31,798 bases of DNA from a virus, in the IMG/VR virus record IMGVR_UViG_3300032893_000216, positions 1 to 31,798 of that record; one strand, given 5' to 3'. Shown in pieces: positions 5,285-13,019 of this stretch (within the stretch, counting starts at the first letter, position 1; each line of letters starts with the position of its first letter). A program made the position numbers and the translations under genes. Under the pieces are notes generated by a model. It did not search any database. It was given only the letters and a program-made list of their open reading frames with translations, and was not told the origin of the DNA.

Positions 5285-6093
5285 CATATCTGGCCTTCGA
5301 CTTAGACGCCCTCAATGTGGCTGCAGACTTGGGCCGAGCCGTTGGAGTTCCAGAAGAGCGCATCACACACGGACTCCTTCGTCTCTGGGCGTGGTGTTTC
5401 AGATCCAAAACAGAAACCGTAGACGAGACCCAGGTTAGGGGTTTTTTCGGCGCCGAAGCCACCACAGCGCTCATTTCTTTTGGCTTCCTGGAGCCACAAA
5501 AAGACAATTTTCGAGTGCGTGGAGCAGACCGATATTTACGCATCACCGAGGCCAGAAGAAGGGGAGGGCTGATGTCTAAAAAGAATATAATTTCAGATGT
5601 TTACAGCAAAAAACAGGCACAAAAACGCACTAAAACGAGCTCCAACCCGGCTCCAGCTGGGGCTCCAGCCGAGCTCAAGCTCGGCTCAAGCTCGGCTCAA
5701 GCTCGGCTGCAGCCGGAACTCAAGCTCGGCTCAAGCCCGGCTCTTACACCGAGCACCGAGCACCGAGCACCGAATATTAAAAGACTTGTCGAAGACCAAA
5801 AAAACGATGAACCAAAAATAAGTGATTTACTTTGCGAAGATTTTGTGAGCATCATCGGTTCGAAATATTTTTGGCAAGGCGCAAAAGACTCAGTTGCTCT
5901 CGAGAAATTGAAGAAGCATTCCGGCATTGAAGAGATTCGAAGCAGATGGAAATTAGGCCTTACGCAGGACTCAAAATCCTGGAAGTCATGCAGGACGGTG
6001 GCGCAACTGGCGTTGAAGTGGAATGAGCTGGCTCCAGAAGAGAAACAAAGTTTTGTGTCTATTGAGCATCGACCATCGAGGATATTTGAGTGA
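5281..6093 (+). CDS. Replication initiator (replisome organiser)
   Basis: 270 residues in three parts. Residues 1-95 look like a winged-helix DNA-binding domain (MTYLAFDLDALNVAADLGRA, a GLLRLWAWCF helix, and YLRITEARRRGG at the end). Residues 115-165 are a Pro/Ala/Lys-rich linker encoded by DNA repeats. The rest is a helical domain with a Trp/Lys-rich C-terminus (SWKSCRTVAQLALKWNELAP). This domain order is that of phage initiators such as lambda O, which bind repeats inside their own gene and load the helicase encoded next. The helicase follows with a GTGA overlap, so stoichiometry is probably coupled. The identification rests on domain order, linker repeats and the helicase neighbour, not on one diagnostic motif. 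Confidence 0.75.
   Translation: MTYLAFDLDALNVAADLGRAVGVPEERITHGLLRLWAWCFRSKTETVDETQVRGFFGAEATTALISFGFLEPQKDNFRVRGADRYLRITEARRRGGLMSKKNIISDVYSKKQAQKRTKTSSNPAPAGAPAELKLGSSSAQARLQPELKLGSSPALTPSTEHRAPNIKRLVEDQKNDEPKISDLLCEDFVSIIGSKYFWQGAKDSVALEKLKKHSGIEEIRSRWKLGLTQDSKSWKSCRTVAQLALKWNELAPEEKQSFVSIEHRPSRIFE
5639..5774. repeat. Probable replication origin: iterons inside the initiator gene
   Basis: Ten tandem units of about 11 bp run from 5639 to 5750. Core copies GCTCAAGCTCG are at 5673, 5684 and 5695; close variants are at 5718 and 5729; degenerate copies are at 5639, 5650, 5662, 5706 and 5740. Two one-base spacers interrupt the register. Four 7-bp CACCGAG units follow at 5747-5774. Neither 11 nor 7 is a multiple of three, so the repeats are read in changing frames, which points to selection on the DNA. 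An AT-rich stretch begins at about 5773. The layout matches lambda-type origins, where the initiator gene carries its binding sites and a melting region. Confidence 0.78.
5773..5840. other. AT-rich segment next to the iterons (candidate unwinding region)
   Basis: Directly after the last 7-bp repeat the sequence turns A-rich, with runs such as AATATTAAAAG and AAAAAAACG. In lambda-type origins such a tract is where strands open when the initiator binds. Position and composition support this; no experiment does. Confidence 0.5.
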
Positions 6094-7379
6094 AAACTTT
6101 CGAACTCGAATGCCTCAAGTCCTTCGCAAGTCAAAGCCAGGTTGATTCTAAATCGGCACTCGACTCACTGAGTGAAATATCAATAACGTCCTCAGATTTT
6201 GAGTCTAACGATGCTCGGCTGTTATTCGATACATTACAGCTAGCCATCAAATCAAACACAAACTTAGACGTTATCGCCATTTCAGAGAAAACCGCTCTAC
6301 CCAAAAGCCTTGTCTCTGAGGTTGTGCTTACCGGCAACCCCGGAGTCATGGCGCACAGGTTTCAAATACTAAAAGAAGCCTCGTTGCGTCGACAATATTC
6401 CGGCGCATTACGAAACCTTCACCGCGTCGTTGTCGACTCCAATGAGCCGCTTTCGAATGCAGTGGCAGAGGCCGCGCGTCTGCTGAGTGCCTGGCAAGAC
6501 GTCACAACGCCCGTGCGAACAATGGACGGAACGGTTTTGACTCTTGTTGATGAGCTAGAGGCGGTTGCCATGGGCAAGCGGGCCGGAACTCTGCCATCTG
6601 GCATAGAGGCCCTTGACGCTTCCATTGGCGGACTTCAACCAACACTCACTATAGTTGGCGCTTTGCCTGGCGTTGGCAAGTCTGCGTTGGTGGCGGGAAT
6701 ATGTCAGCAACTCGCATCGCGTGCTGTTTCGGTTGGTTTATTGAGTCTCGAGGATGAGGCCCAATGGTTGACTCGAAGACTCATGTCTCAACTCTCCGGC
6801 ATTCCGGTTTTTGTTCTCGCAAACAAGAGACTGCATGACTCACAACAGGAAAGAGTACAGGATGCGGCCGTAAGGCTACATGCAATGCTGGCCCACATTC
6901 ACGTAGATGACAGGCCAGGACTTTCGACTTCTGATGTTGTTGCAAGTGCGCGCAGAATGATTGCGCGTGGAGCAAAAGCAATAATACTCGACCACCTCGG
7001 AGAGGTACGAATTGAGAGGACTGACAGGCACGACTTAGATATTTCGGATTGCCTACGCGAGTTGCGAAACGTAGCAAAGACAACGAGAGTTCCTGTTGTG
7101 GTACTGACTCACCTCAAGCGGCGCGACGGACTCAATGTTGATTCTGAGCCTCGATTGACTGACTTCGCATTCTCCTCTGGTGTTGAGAGAATGGCCAGAG
7201 TTGCTATTGGTCTTTGGCGAGCTCCCAACAGGAGCGGGGAATTGAATGCTACGGTGCTTAAACAGACTCAGGGTGTTTCTGGGATTACCGTCCCACTGAG
7301 GCTCAACCAGAGCGCTGGGATTGTGGTTGATTCACCTGCCCCACAAGGACTTACTCAAATCTACGGTAATGAGTCATGA
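6090..7379 (+). CDS. DnaB-like replicative helicase
   Basis: 429 residues, GTG start in a GTGA overlap with the initiator gene. The enzyme should unwind the fork as a ring. An N-terminal helical domain (residues 1-140) is followed by a RecA-type core. Motifs: LPSGIEALDASIGGL (DnaB entry motif), Walker A GALPGVGKS at 190-198, the SLEDE strand, AIILDHLGEV as Walker B at about 290, and VPVVVLTHLKRR as the next strand and sensor. Near the end is a ...SGVERMARVAIGLWRA strand typical of the family. Length is slightly short for DnaB, with a reduced N-terminal domain. Replacement of the host helicase or loading by the adjacent initiator is the expected role. Confidence 0.88.
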   Translation: MKTFELECLKSFASQSQVDSKSALDSLSEISITSSDFESNDARLLFDTLQLAIKSNTNLDVIAISEKTALPKSLVSEVVLTGNPGVMAHRFQILKEASLRRQYSGALRNLHRVVVDSNEPLSNAVAEAARLLSAWQDVTTPVRTMDGTVLTLVDELEAVAMGKRAGTLPSGIEALDASIGGLQPTLTIVGALPGVGKSALVAGICQQLASRAVSVGLLSLEDEAQWLTRRLMSQLSGIPVFVLANKRLHDSQQERVQDAAVRLHAMLAHIHVDDRPGLSTSDVVASARRMIARGAKAIILDHLGEVRIERTDRHDLDISDCLRELRNVAKTTRVPVVVLTHLKRRDGLNVDSEPRLTDFAFSSGVERMARVAIGLWRAPNRSGELNATVLKQTQGVSGITVPLRLNQSAGIVVDSPAPQGLTQIYGNES

Positions 7380-7804
7380 GTCTCTCTATGGAGTTGCTCA
7401 AACTAAAGAAGGCTTTGGTCTGGATTGATGAGCATGACGCATCAATAGACATGGAAATAAAAGTAGGCACAGTGTCTACTGCGAATGTCAGGGAACATTG
7501 GCGCACGTTGGCCAAGAGGACGAAGCTTCAGAGGGTCTTGACGAAGAATCAACTCTCTCTCGAGGCCGGTGGCTGTAACTCGCTAGATGTTTATTGCGTG
7601 CTACTGACTCGTATTATTCCACAGGGGGGCCGAAAGTACGATAGCGACAACCTCGCAAAGGCGCTCAAGCCGTTTAGAGACGGTGTTGCCGATGCATTTA
7701 AAATCAGCGATGGGCCACATGGGCCGGTGTGGGTACAAGACCAATTCAAAGACAACGAATCATTTGGTGTCAGAGTTAGAATTTGGCTTAGGGAGATGGC
7801 ATGA
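7376..7804 (+). CDS. rusA: RusA-type Holliday junction resolvase
   Basis: 142 residues, ATGA-overlapped with the helicase gene. RusA enzymes resolve four-way junctions late in replication and recombination. The family signature is visible: YDSDNLAKALKPFRDGVADA around residues 88-107, with Asp89, Asp91, Asn92 and Lys95, then Asp122 in VWVQDQF, the expected set of catalytic acids. N-terminal extension before the signature is about 85 residues, longer than in E. coli RusA, and contains beta-strand-like segments. The placement beside replication genes matches other phages. Confidence 0.88.
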   Translation: MSLSMELLKLKKALVWIDEHDASIDMEIKVGTVSTANVREHWRTLAKRTKLQRVLTKNQLSLEAGGCNSLDVYCVLLTRIIPQGGRKYDSDNLAKALKPFRDGVADAFKISDGPHGPVWVQDQFKDNESFGVRVRIWLREMA

Positions 7805-7944
7805 AATCTCAGCAGTTTTTTGAAGAATTGAAGCTCGAGTCAGAGAAGCCGCATTGTGGGGATTTCTATAAGGGATTCATAAAGGCCTTGCTCATTAGGG
7901 CCGAGGAGGCTGGCCTGTGGAAGCGAGTCGCAAATGAGTCCTAA
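7801..7944 (+). CDS. 47-residue hypothetical protein
   Basis: Starts in an ATGA overlap with the resolvase gene. The peptide is helical and charged: MKSQQFFEELKLESEKPHCG, then a second helix FYKGFIKALLIRAEEAGLW. Its end overlaps the next gene by 11 bases. There is no motif to name; the overlaps on both sides and continuous operon make it likely to be translated. Confidence 0.55.
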   Translation: MKSQQFFEELKLESEKPHCGDFYKGFIKALLIRAEEAGLWKRVANES

Positions 7945-8122
7945 GGCCCATTGCACCACTGCGTCAATTTGTTGCATGTGTCATAAAGCTGGTGGTGGCA
8001 AGCCAATTATGTCCATATTCAAAAACAGGCGCTCCATCTGCTTTGGGTGCTTCTCGCGATTCATGGATAGCGACAGTGCATTGAAGTCATTCGATGATTG
8101 GAGAGAAACTCGTGAGTATTGA
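7934..8122 (+). CDS. Small CxxC/CxxC zinc-ribbon protein
   Basis: 62 residues. Cysteines 13 and 16 (CCMC) and 36 and 39 (CFGC), 19 residues apart, form a plausible zinc ribbon, with a basic loop KNRRS between. A final acidic helix follows. It overlaps both the 47-residue gene and the next gene. Several such proteins occur in this phage. A DNA- or RNA-polymerase-binding adaptor role is possible but unproven. Confidence 0.6.
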   Translation: MSPKAHCTTASICCMCHKAGGGKPIMSIFKNRRSICFGCFSRFMDSDSALKSFDDWRETREY

Positions 8123-8402
8123 GAAGCCAGTAGAGCCAAGACTGTACACACACATAACAAGGGTGGACTTTGTTGCGCCCATTCCTATGATGGATAGCCC
8201 ATCTACCGTTATTGTTGGCCGACACGTGTCCTCTGTGCACTGCGGCCGTTTATTGCCAGACGGAAGCCCTATTGTTGTGGAGAGGGAGCAGCGAAGCGAG
8301 GGCCTGCTTCTTCGTAGGAACTCCACGACACCAGCAGGGAAAGTCACCCAACAGTACTTCGTGCCATGGAGCAACATTTCCGGCGTTACTTTTGGCGAAT
8401 AA
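8112..8402 (+). CDS. Hypothetical protein at the end of the replication block
   Basis: 96 residues from the GTG at 8112, which has a good GGAGAG ribosome site. The ATG six codons upstream lacks one. The protein is beta-rich: TRVDFVAPIPMMDSPSTVIV, a GRHVSSVHCGRLLPDG turn, and a C-terminal QQYFVPWSNISGVTFGE strand pair. It has the look of a small barrel or SH3-like fold. No family is recognised. It closes the tightly packed replication operon; a 44-base gap follows. Confidence 0.6.
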   Translation: MSIEKPVEPRLYTHITRVDFVAPIPMMDSPSTVIVGRHVSSVHCGRLLPDGSPIVVEREQRSEGLLLRRNSTTPAGKVTQQYFVPWSNISGVTFGE

Positions 8403-8446
8403 TGTGTGTATGGCGGCAGACATTCCGCATGTGCTAGTATTTATTT

Positions 8447-8767
8447 GTGACCCAGCTAGAATCAGAAGTTGCTGAAGTATTTGGTAAAGGTGAGACCCCC
8501 CTGGTGCTTGAGACACTGAGGGACACCAAGCGTGTATTGGCAAAAATCATCAGACAAATACACTTCGGCACCTTAGACCATAAACGCGGAATGGTTCTTA
8601 TTGGTGGCCTTGGCACGCTTGCGAAGATTCAAGAGGCAGAGCAAGACAGGGAGATAATTACCCACCTCCAGAAAATAGAAAGGACTAAGGTTTTACGGAG
8701 CACCGTAACCTCGACCGCCAATGTCCTTAAGTCACTCTCTCCGCCGCAGGATTCAGGCGGCCATTGA
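8447..8767 (+). CDS. Candidate small terminase subunit
   Basis: 106 residues, GTG start without a strong ribosome site. It is predicted to be all helical, starting MTQLESEVAEVFGKGETPLV, with a central IIRQIHFGTLDHKRGMVLIG region and a helical C-terminus ending in a flexible Ser/Pro tail. It overlaps the start of the large terminase gene by 47 bases. A helical protein of this size directly before TerL is the usual place and form of a small terminase, which selects the packaging site. No helix-turn-helix motif is clear, so this rests on position and size. Confidence 0.4.
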   Translation: MTQLESEVAEVFGKGETPLVLETLRDTKRVLAKIIRQIHFGTLDHKRGMVLIGGLGTLAKIQEAEQDREIITHLQKIERTKVLRSTVTSTANVLKSLSPPQDSGGH

Positions 8768-10166
8768 GCAGGGGGTGCCAAAGGCACCTTTCGACGTCTC
8801 CAGTGCGCTGTTTCAAAAGCAATTACCCTTCGTGCTTGATGGCTCTCGCTATCAAACCGTAGTGACACCCCGCCGTGCGGGCAAGACTTATGCGGTTGCA
8901 AGCAAGTTGCTCTACGTCGCGCAATCAAGGCCCGAGAGCGTTGCTCTTTACATCACTAAAAGCAGACTCAACGCGAAGAGAATTGTTTGGGAAATACTCA
9001 AGCAACTCAACCACGCCAATGACATTTGTGCCGAGGACCCAAAGGAAGCCGAATTGTGTCTGGTATTGCCAAACGGAAGCCGGATATTTCTAGCAGGCGC
9101 CTCGCACTCTGGCGAAATTGACAACTTCAGAGGTCTCCCGCTTTCTATTGCAATAATTGACGAGGCGCAGTCATTCCCGCCCTACCTTGAAAAACTAATA
9201 GACGAAGTCATTTCACCGGCGTTGACTGACTTCGGCGGCATCATGGCTCTCGTCGGCACACCTGGGGCCGTTCCAGTCGGCTATTTCTATGAAAAGGTGC
9301 AGTCACACGAATGGACACACCATACATGGAGTGTTTTTGACAACCCATTCATACAGGCAAAGTCAGGGCGTACCGCGAGGGAGTTGCTTGATGATGAATT
9401 GAGGCGCCGCGGTGTTTCTGAGTCTGACCCAGTCATTCAACGCGAATGGTTCGGCCGTTGGGTGTTGGACTCGAACTCCCTCGTTTTTCGCTATGACTCA
9501 ACTCTCAATGATGCCTTGGCGCCTCCATGCACAGACTTCGTCATAGGTATTGACTTGGGGTTTGATGATGCTGACGCTGTTTGTGTGTTGGGATGGAGCG
9601 ACTCGTCTCCAAACTGTTACCTCATTGAGGAGTGGGTAGGCGCAAAAAACGGACTCACTCCACTCATGGAAAGACTCAATGTCCTGACGTCGAAGTACAA
9701 GCCTCTAGCCGTTGTCTGTGACATGGGTGGACTCGGTAAGAAAATAGCATTCGAGCTCCAAGAGAGGACGGGAATACCAATTGAGGCTGCCGAGAAGGAG
9801 AGGAAGCTAGAGCACATTGAGCTACTCAACGACGCTATGCGCACGGGGCGGTTTTTAGCACCCAAAAGCTCCAGGTTTGCCCACGATGCGCAGCTTGTGG
9901 AGTGGGACAAGTCCAACCCAGAAAAGCCTAAAATAAGCGACAAGTTTCACTCAGACATATGTGACGCCGTGCTTTATGCCTGGCGTCGGTGTCAGCAGTG
10001 GCTGCATGTTCCAGCGAGTCCTGCGCTTCCAAGGGTTGGCACTCCGGAATGGCAAAGCTTGCAATTGCAGACAACGCTTGCTGAAATAGAGTCAGCCTTC
10101 GAGTCGCAAGCAAACGAAAACAGAAGAAGAATCCAAGAAGAAGGAGAGTTGTCTATATGGGGATGA
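8721..10166 (+). CDS. terL: Large terminase subunit (packaging motor)
   Basis: 481 residues. It packs DNA into the prohead with ATP and cuts it. ATPase motifs: Walker A TPRRAGKT at 49-56, Walker B IAIIDEA at 143-149 with the catalytic Glu, and the coupling strand LVGTPG at 178-183. Nuclease motifs of the RNase H-like fold: VIGIDLGFDD with Asp278, VVCDMGG with Asp334 and FHSDICDAVLYA with Asp412 or Asp415. All key residues are present. The start overlaps the preceding gene, and later starts are possible; the length is within the normal range. The next gene overlaps by ATGA. Confidence 0.93.
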   Translation: MSLSHSLRRRIQAAIEQGVPKAPFDVSSALFQKQLPFVLDGSRYQTVVTPRRAGKTYAVASKLLYVAQSRPESVALYITKSRLNAKRIVWEILKQLNHANDICAEDPKEAELCLVLPNGSRIFLAGASHSGEIDNFRGLPLSIAIIDEAQSFPPYLEKLIDEVISPALTDFGGIMALVGTPGAVPVGYFYEKVQSHEWTHHTWSVFDNPFIQAKSGRTARELLDDELRRRGVSESDPVIQREWFGRWVLDSNSLVFRYDSTLNDALAPPCTDFVIGIDLGFDDADAVCVLGWSDSSPNCYLIEEWVGAKNGLTPLMERLNVLTSKYKPLAVVCDMGGLGKKIAFELQERTGIPIEAAEKERKLEHIELLNDAMRTGRFLAPKSSRFAHDAQLVEWDKSNPEKPKISDKFHSDICDAVLYAWRRCQQWLHVPASPALPRVGTPEWQSLQLQTTLAEIESAFESQANENRRRIQEEGELSIWG

Positions 10167-10315
10167 GTAACGAGGAAGATTGGCCGCCCCTGGAGGAGCG
10201 CATCAAGGCAATGCGTGAGTCTGGGCTATTTAAAGACATAAAAGAAATTCTAAAGTCCTACTCAGACAAAACAACCAAGCTCTCCGAGGCGTTCTCTAAA
10301 TATGTCTCTAAGTGA
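10163..10315 (+). CDS. 50-residue hypothetical protein
   Basis: Starts in an ATGA overlap with the large terminase gene and overlaps the next gene by 14 bases. The peptide is acidic and helical: MSNEEDWPPLEERIKAMRES, then FKDIKEILKSYSDKTTKLSE. Its position between terminase and portal genes fits a small packaging or head assembly helper. No motif is recognised. Confidence 0.55.
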   Translation: MSNEEDWPPLEERIKAMRESGLFKDIKEILKSYSDKTTKLSEAFSKYVSK

Positions 10316-10589
10316 AAAGCAGATTGGCGAGCTGACGCTTGATGAATTGGAGACAATCTCCAAGCGCTTCGCTTCGGCTATAAGCACAATACAGGAAGCG
10401 CAGAGAATGCTCGGTGTTGCCTCGCCCCAGGTGCAGCCAGCCCAAGCCCAACAAGTGGCCATTCAAAACACCCAGAATACGCATCCGGAATTGCAGGCAT
10501 GGAGAAACAGTCCGGAGAGGCAAGCACTCCTAGACTCCATGCGAGACACGCAAAAGAAAGACGAAAAGGAGCTTCGTCCATATGGGTAA
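10302..10589 (+). CDS. Hypothetical protein between terminase and portal
   Basis: 95 residues. It begins with a helix (MSLSEKQIGELTLDELETIS), has a long amphipathic helix (SAISTIQEAQRMLG), a Gln/Ala/Pro-rich linker and a charged C-terminus. The linker suggests a flexible tether between two helical parts. The family is unknown; it may be a small scaffolding or packaging cofactor, an inference from location only. It overlaps the gene before by 14 and the gene after by 8 bases. Confidence 0.55.
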   Translation: MSLSEKQIGELTLDELETISKRFASAISTIQEAQRMLGVASPQVQPAQAQQVAIQNTQNTHPELQAWRNSPERQALLDSMRDTQKKDEKELRPYG

Positions 10590-10824
10590 CGGGCATGAAT
10601 TGGGCGGCAAGTACAGAGAGGACCCAATCAACTCACATAAGGATGCTGGGCGTTCAAGGGGACTCGAGGCAAAAAAGCATTCTCGAGATGGGGCTAGTTG
10701 GACTCCAACAGAGTCGCGCATTCGAGACGGGCTTATGAAACAGTTTTGTAAGTTGGGCGAAGGCTCGAGCGGAAACTCGGCCGAGTATTGCGCCAATTAC
10801 GACTTAATTGACTGGAGCAAATGA
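10582..10824 (+). CDS. Hypothetical basic protein
   Basis: 80 residues, overlapping its neighbours by 8 and 4 bases. The N-terminal half is Gly/Lys/Arg/His-rich and probably unfolded (MGNGHELGGKYREDPINSHK), the second half more helical with two cysteines (MKQFCKLGEG... EYCANYDLID). It could bind DNA through its basic end, but no domain is recognised. Confidence 0.5.
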   Translation: MGNGHELGGKYREDPINSHKDAGRSRGLEAKKHSRDGASWTPTESRIRDGLMKQFCKLGEGSSGNSAEYCANYDLIDWSK

Positions 10825-11084
10825 AGGACCTCAGTCTAAATGATGTTACTCGGCTCGTCGAGGCCATGCGCAAGCGTGGTGTTTTGAGTTTTGAGGTGGG
10901 TGGGCTCAAGGTTGAATTCTTCCCTAGCGCACCGGATGCAGACACACCACTAGCGCCGCCAAAGCTTGAAGACAATACGCCGCTTTGCGGGTGTGGACAT
11001 GCAGAGTGGAGTCACCAAAACGGGCTTTGCATTTATGGTTGCGACATAGAGAAATGCATGACCGAGGAGAAACAAGAGTCATGA
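10821..11084 (+). CDS. Small Cys-rich protein next to the portal gene
   Basis: 87 residues, ATGA-coupled to both neighbours. The first 35 residues form a helix plus two strands (LNDVTRLVEAMRKRGVLSFE, VGGLKVEFF). The C-terminal part has a cysteine/histidine cluster: CGCGH at 56-60, Cys70, Cys74 and Cys79, fitting a small zinc-binding module. I recall the VEAM-GV-FEV pattern from other phages, always without function. The position before the portal gene is conserved in feel but unproven. Confidence 0.6.
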   Translation: MKDLSLNDVTRLVEAMRKRGVLSFEVGGLKVEFFPSAPDADTPLAPPKLEDNTPLCGCGHAEWSHQNGLCIYGCDIEKCMTEEKQES

Positions 11085-13009
11085 GTCCTTCGCGGCGAGA
11101 GCCAGGCACACGAGACTATAGGGACCTCCACAAGCCAGGAGAAAAAAGCAGCAACTCAAATGGCAAGAGCGAGTCTAGGTGGTGGAATCTCGAGGGCCAG
11201 CAATGCGCCGCTGCTATTGGCGATGATGTGGAGTTTTTAAAGAAAAACCAGTCCGTGAGACTGAGACAGCACAACATCAGCGAAAGACTATATGGAAACT
11301 ATGGGATAACGACGTCCTCAGGCAGCAACTACACGCGCCTCTCCATGGGTATGCAGTCAAGCAATGACAGAGTCACATATAACGTCGTGCAATCAACAAT
11401 AGACACACTTACGGCCCGTGTTGGAGAAACGAAACCCAGGCCATATTACGTAACCTCTGGTGGAAACTACAAACAACAGAGGAAGGCAAAAAACCTAAAC
11501 ACATACGTCGAGGGTGTTTTCTATGAGAACAAGACATATGACGTAGGACTCGAGGCCTTTAGAGATGCAGCCATCACCGGAGATGGTTTCGTATATGTCT
11601 ATGGAAGCGCTGGTAGGGTTTGTCACGAGAGAGTGCTTCCGAATGAAATATGGGTCGATGAAGTCGAGGGACTTTATGGCAAGCCTCGCAACCTTCATCG
11701 AATGATGCTTGTCGACAGAGACCAGCTGGCCGCCGCATTTCCAGAAAAGAAGAAAGAAATATTCGAAGCCACCAGGGCACCGGCCACGCAGGCATATGCG
11801 CCTCGAAATATTTCAGACATGTTAACCGTAATTGAGTCTTGGCACCTTGCCTCGAAGACGGAGGACGGCGAATTTGTTGGTGGCAAGCACGCCATAGCGT
11901 TAACGGACAGTGACTCCATGCTTTTGGAGCCTGAGGAATGGGGCTATGACTTCTTTCCTTTTGCAAGAATTAGCTGGTGCAAGAAGCAAAGCGGCTACTG
12001 GGCACAAGGCCTTGCTGAGCAACTTCGCGGAAATCAAATACACATAAACAAGATGCTTTGGCTTATTCAGAGAAGCATGCATCTGGCTGGAAGCTTCAAG
12101 GTGTTTTTACAGAATGGCTCTAAGGTTGTGAAGGAGTCAATTTCCAACGAAATTGGAGCAATAGTTACCTATACGGGCGCCCCACCAACATACCTCTCCC
12201 CTCAGCCAATTCATGAGGTTTATTTCCAGGAAGTTGAAAGAGAAATAGAAAGGTGTTACCGAATTTCTGGCCTGAGTGAGTTGACCGCCTCAAGCAAGAA
12301 ACCTATGGGGCTAAATAGCGGCGTTGCGCTTCGCAACTTCGAAGACATCGAGTCTGACAGACACCGCACAATTCAGCGCCAAAATGACAACCTCTACCTC
12401 CAAATAGCCTCACTTTCTGTCGTCATTGCGAAGGAGTTGGCCGCAGCAGGGAAAATGCAGGGGGTGCGTGCGCCAGGTCGAAAGTCCTTCAACGAAATAA
12501 ACTTTAAGAGGGACATTGGGGACATCCGCGACGACGACTTTGTACAGCAATGCTTCCCTGTCTCAAGGCTCCCGAGAGACCCAAGCGGAAGACTGCAGAC
12601 AATTCAGGAATACGTACAGGCCGGGTTTATGACGCCGCGCCAAGCCCGTCGTGCGTTGGACTTTCCAGACTTAGACGCCATTGAGTCTCTCGCCAATGCA
12701 CAGGAAGAAATCATCACCATGACGTTGGATAAAATAGTTTATGACGGCAAATACAATCCGCCCCAACCAACCGACGACTTGAGTCTCTGTAAGGAGTTGG
12801 TGATTGAATACATTCAGCACTACCGCACTACTGACTTGGAAGAGGAGAAACTGAATCTTCTTCGCACCTGGAATTCTCAGGTAGACATGCTTTCGCAGAT
12901 GGCCGCCCCGCCTCCAGTTGCAGCGTCTGGCGGAGCACCGCAGGCGGCGCCAATGCCGCAACCTCAGAGTGACTTAATTGCCAACGTACCCACATCAGCA
13001 TCAGCCTAG
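11081..13009 (+). CDS. Portal protein
   Basis: 642 residues. The ATG at 11081 is chosen because it forms an ATGA overlap with the gene before; the same frame is open 32 codons further upstream. The portal is the dodecameric ring at the head vertex through which DNA enters and leaves. Support: length, position directly after terminase, and typical segments such as YNVVQSTIDTLTARVGETKP (stem-side helix), AFRDAAITGDGFVYVYGS, and LRGNQIHINKMLWLIQRS followed by a long helical crown and a Pro/Ala-rich tail. The pattern is that of podovirus portals. An extended, Ser/Asn-rich N-terminus precedes the core. Confidence 0.82.
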   Translation: MSPSRREPGTRDYRDLHKPGEKSSNSNGKSESRWWNLEGQQCAAAIGDDVEFLKKNQSVRLRQHNISERLYGNYGITTSSGSNYTRLSMGMQSSNDRVTYNVVQSTIDTLTARVGETKPRPYYVTSGGNYKQQRKAKNLNTYVEGVFYENKTYDVGLEAFRDAAITGDGFVYVYGSAGRVCHERVLPNEIWVDEVEGLYGKPRNLHRMMLVDRDQLAAAFPEKKKEIFEATRAPATQAYAPRNISDMLTVIESWHLASKTEDGEFVGGKHAIALTDSDSMLLEPEEWGYDFFPFARISWCKKQSGYWAQGLAEQLRGNQIHINKMLWLIQRSMHLAGSFKVFLQNGSKVVKESISNEIGAIVTYTGAPPTYLSPQPIHEVYFQEVEREIERCYRISGLSELTASSKKPMGLNSGVALRNFEDIESDRHRTIQRQNDNLYLQIASLSVVIAKELAAAGKMQGVRAPGRKSFNEINFKRDIGDIRDDDFVQQCFPVSRLPRDPSGRLQTIQEYVQAGFMTPRQARRALDFPDLDAIESLANAQEEIITMTLDKIVYDGKYNPPQPTDDLSLCKELVIEYIQHYRTTDLEEEKLNLLRTWNSQVDMLSQMAAPPPVAASGGAPQAAPMPQPQSDLIANVPTSASA

Positions 13010-13019
13010 GAGCTCAGCT

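Noticed and set aside
5639-5774. The short repeats as a CRISPR array
   Set aside because: Units are 11 and 7 bp and directly adjacent; there are no spacers of the usual length.
10985-11080. N-terminal extension of the portal gene by 32 codons
   Set aside because: It overlaps the cysteine cluster of the previous gene; the ATG at 11081 fits the ATGA pattern.
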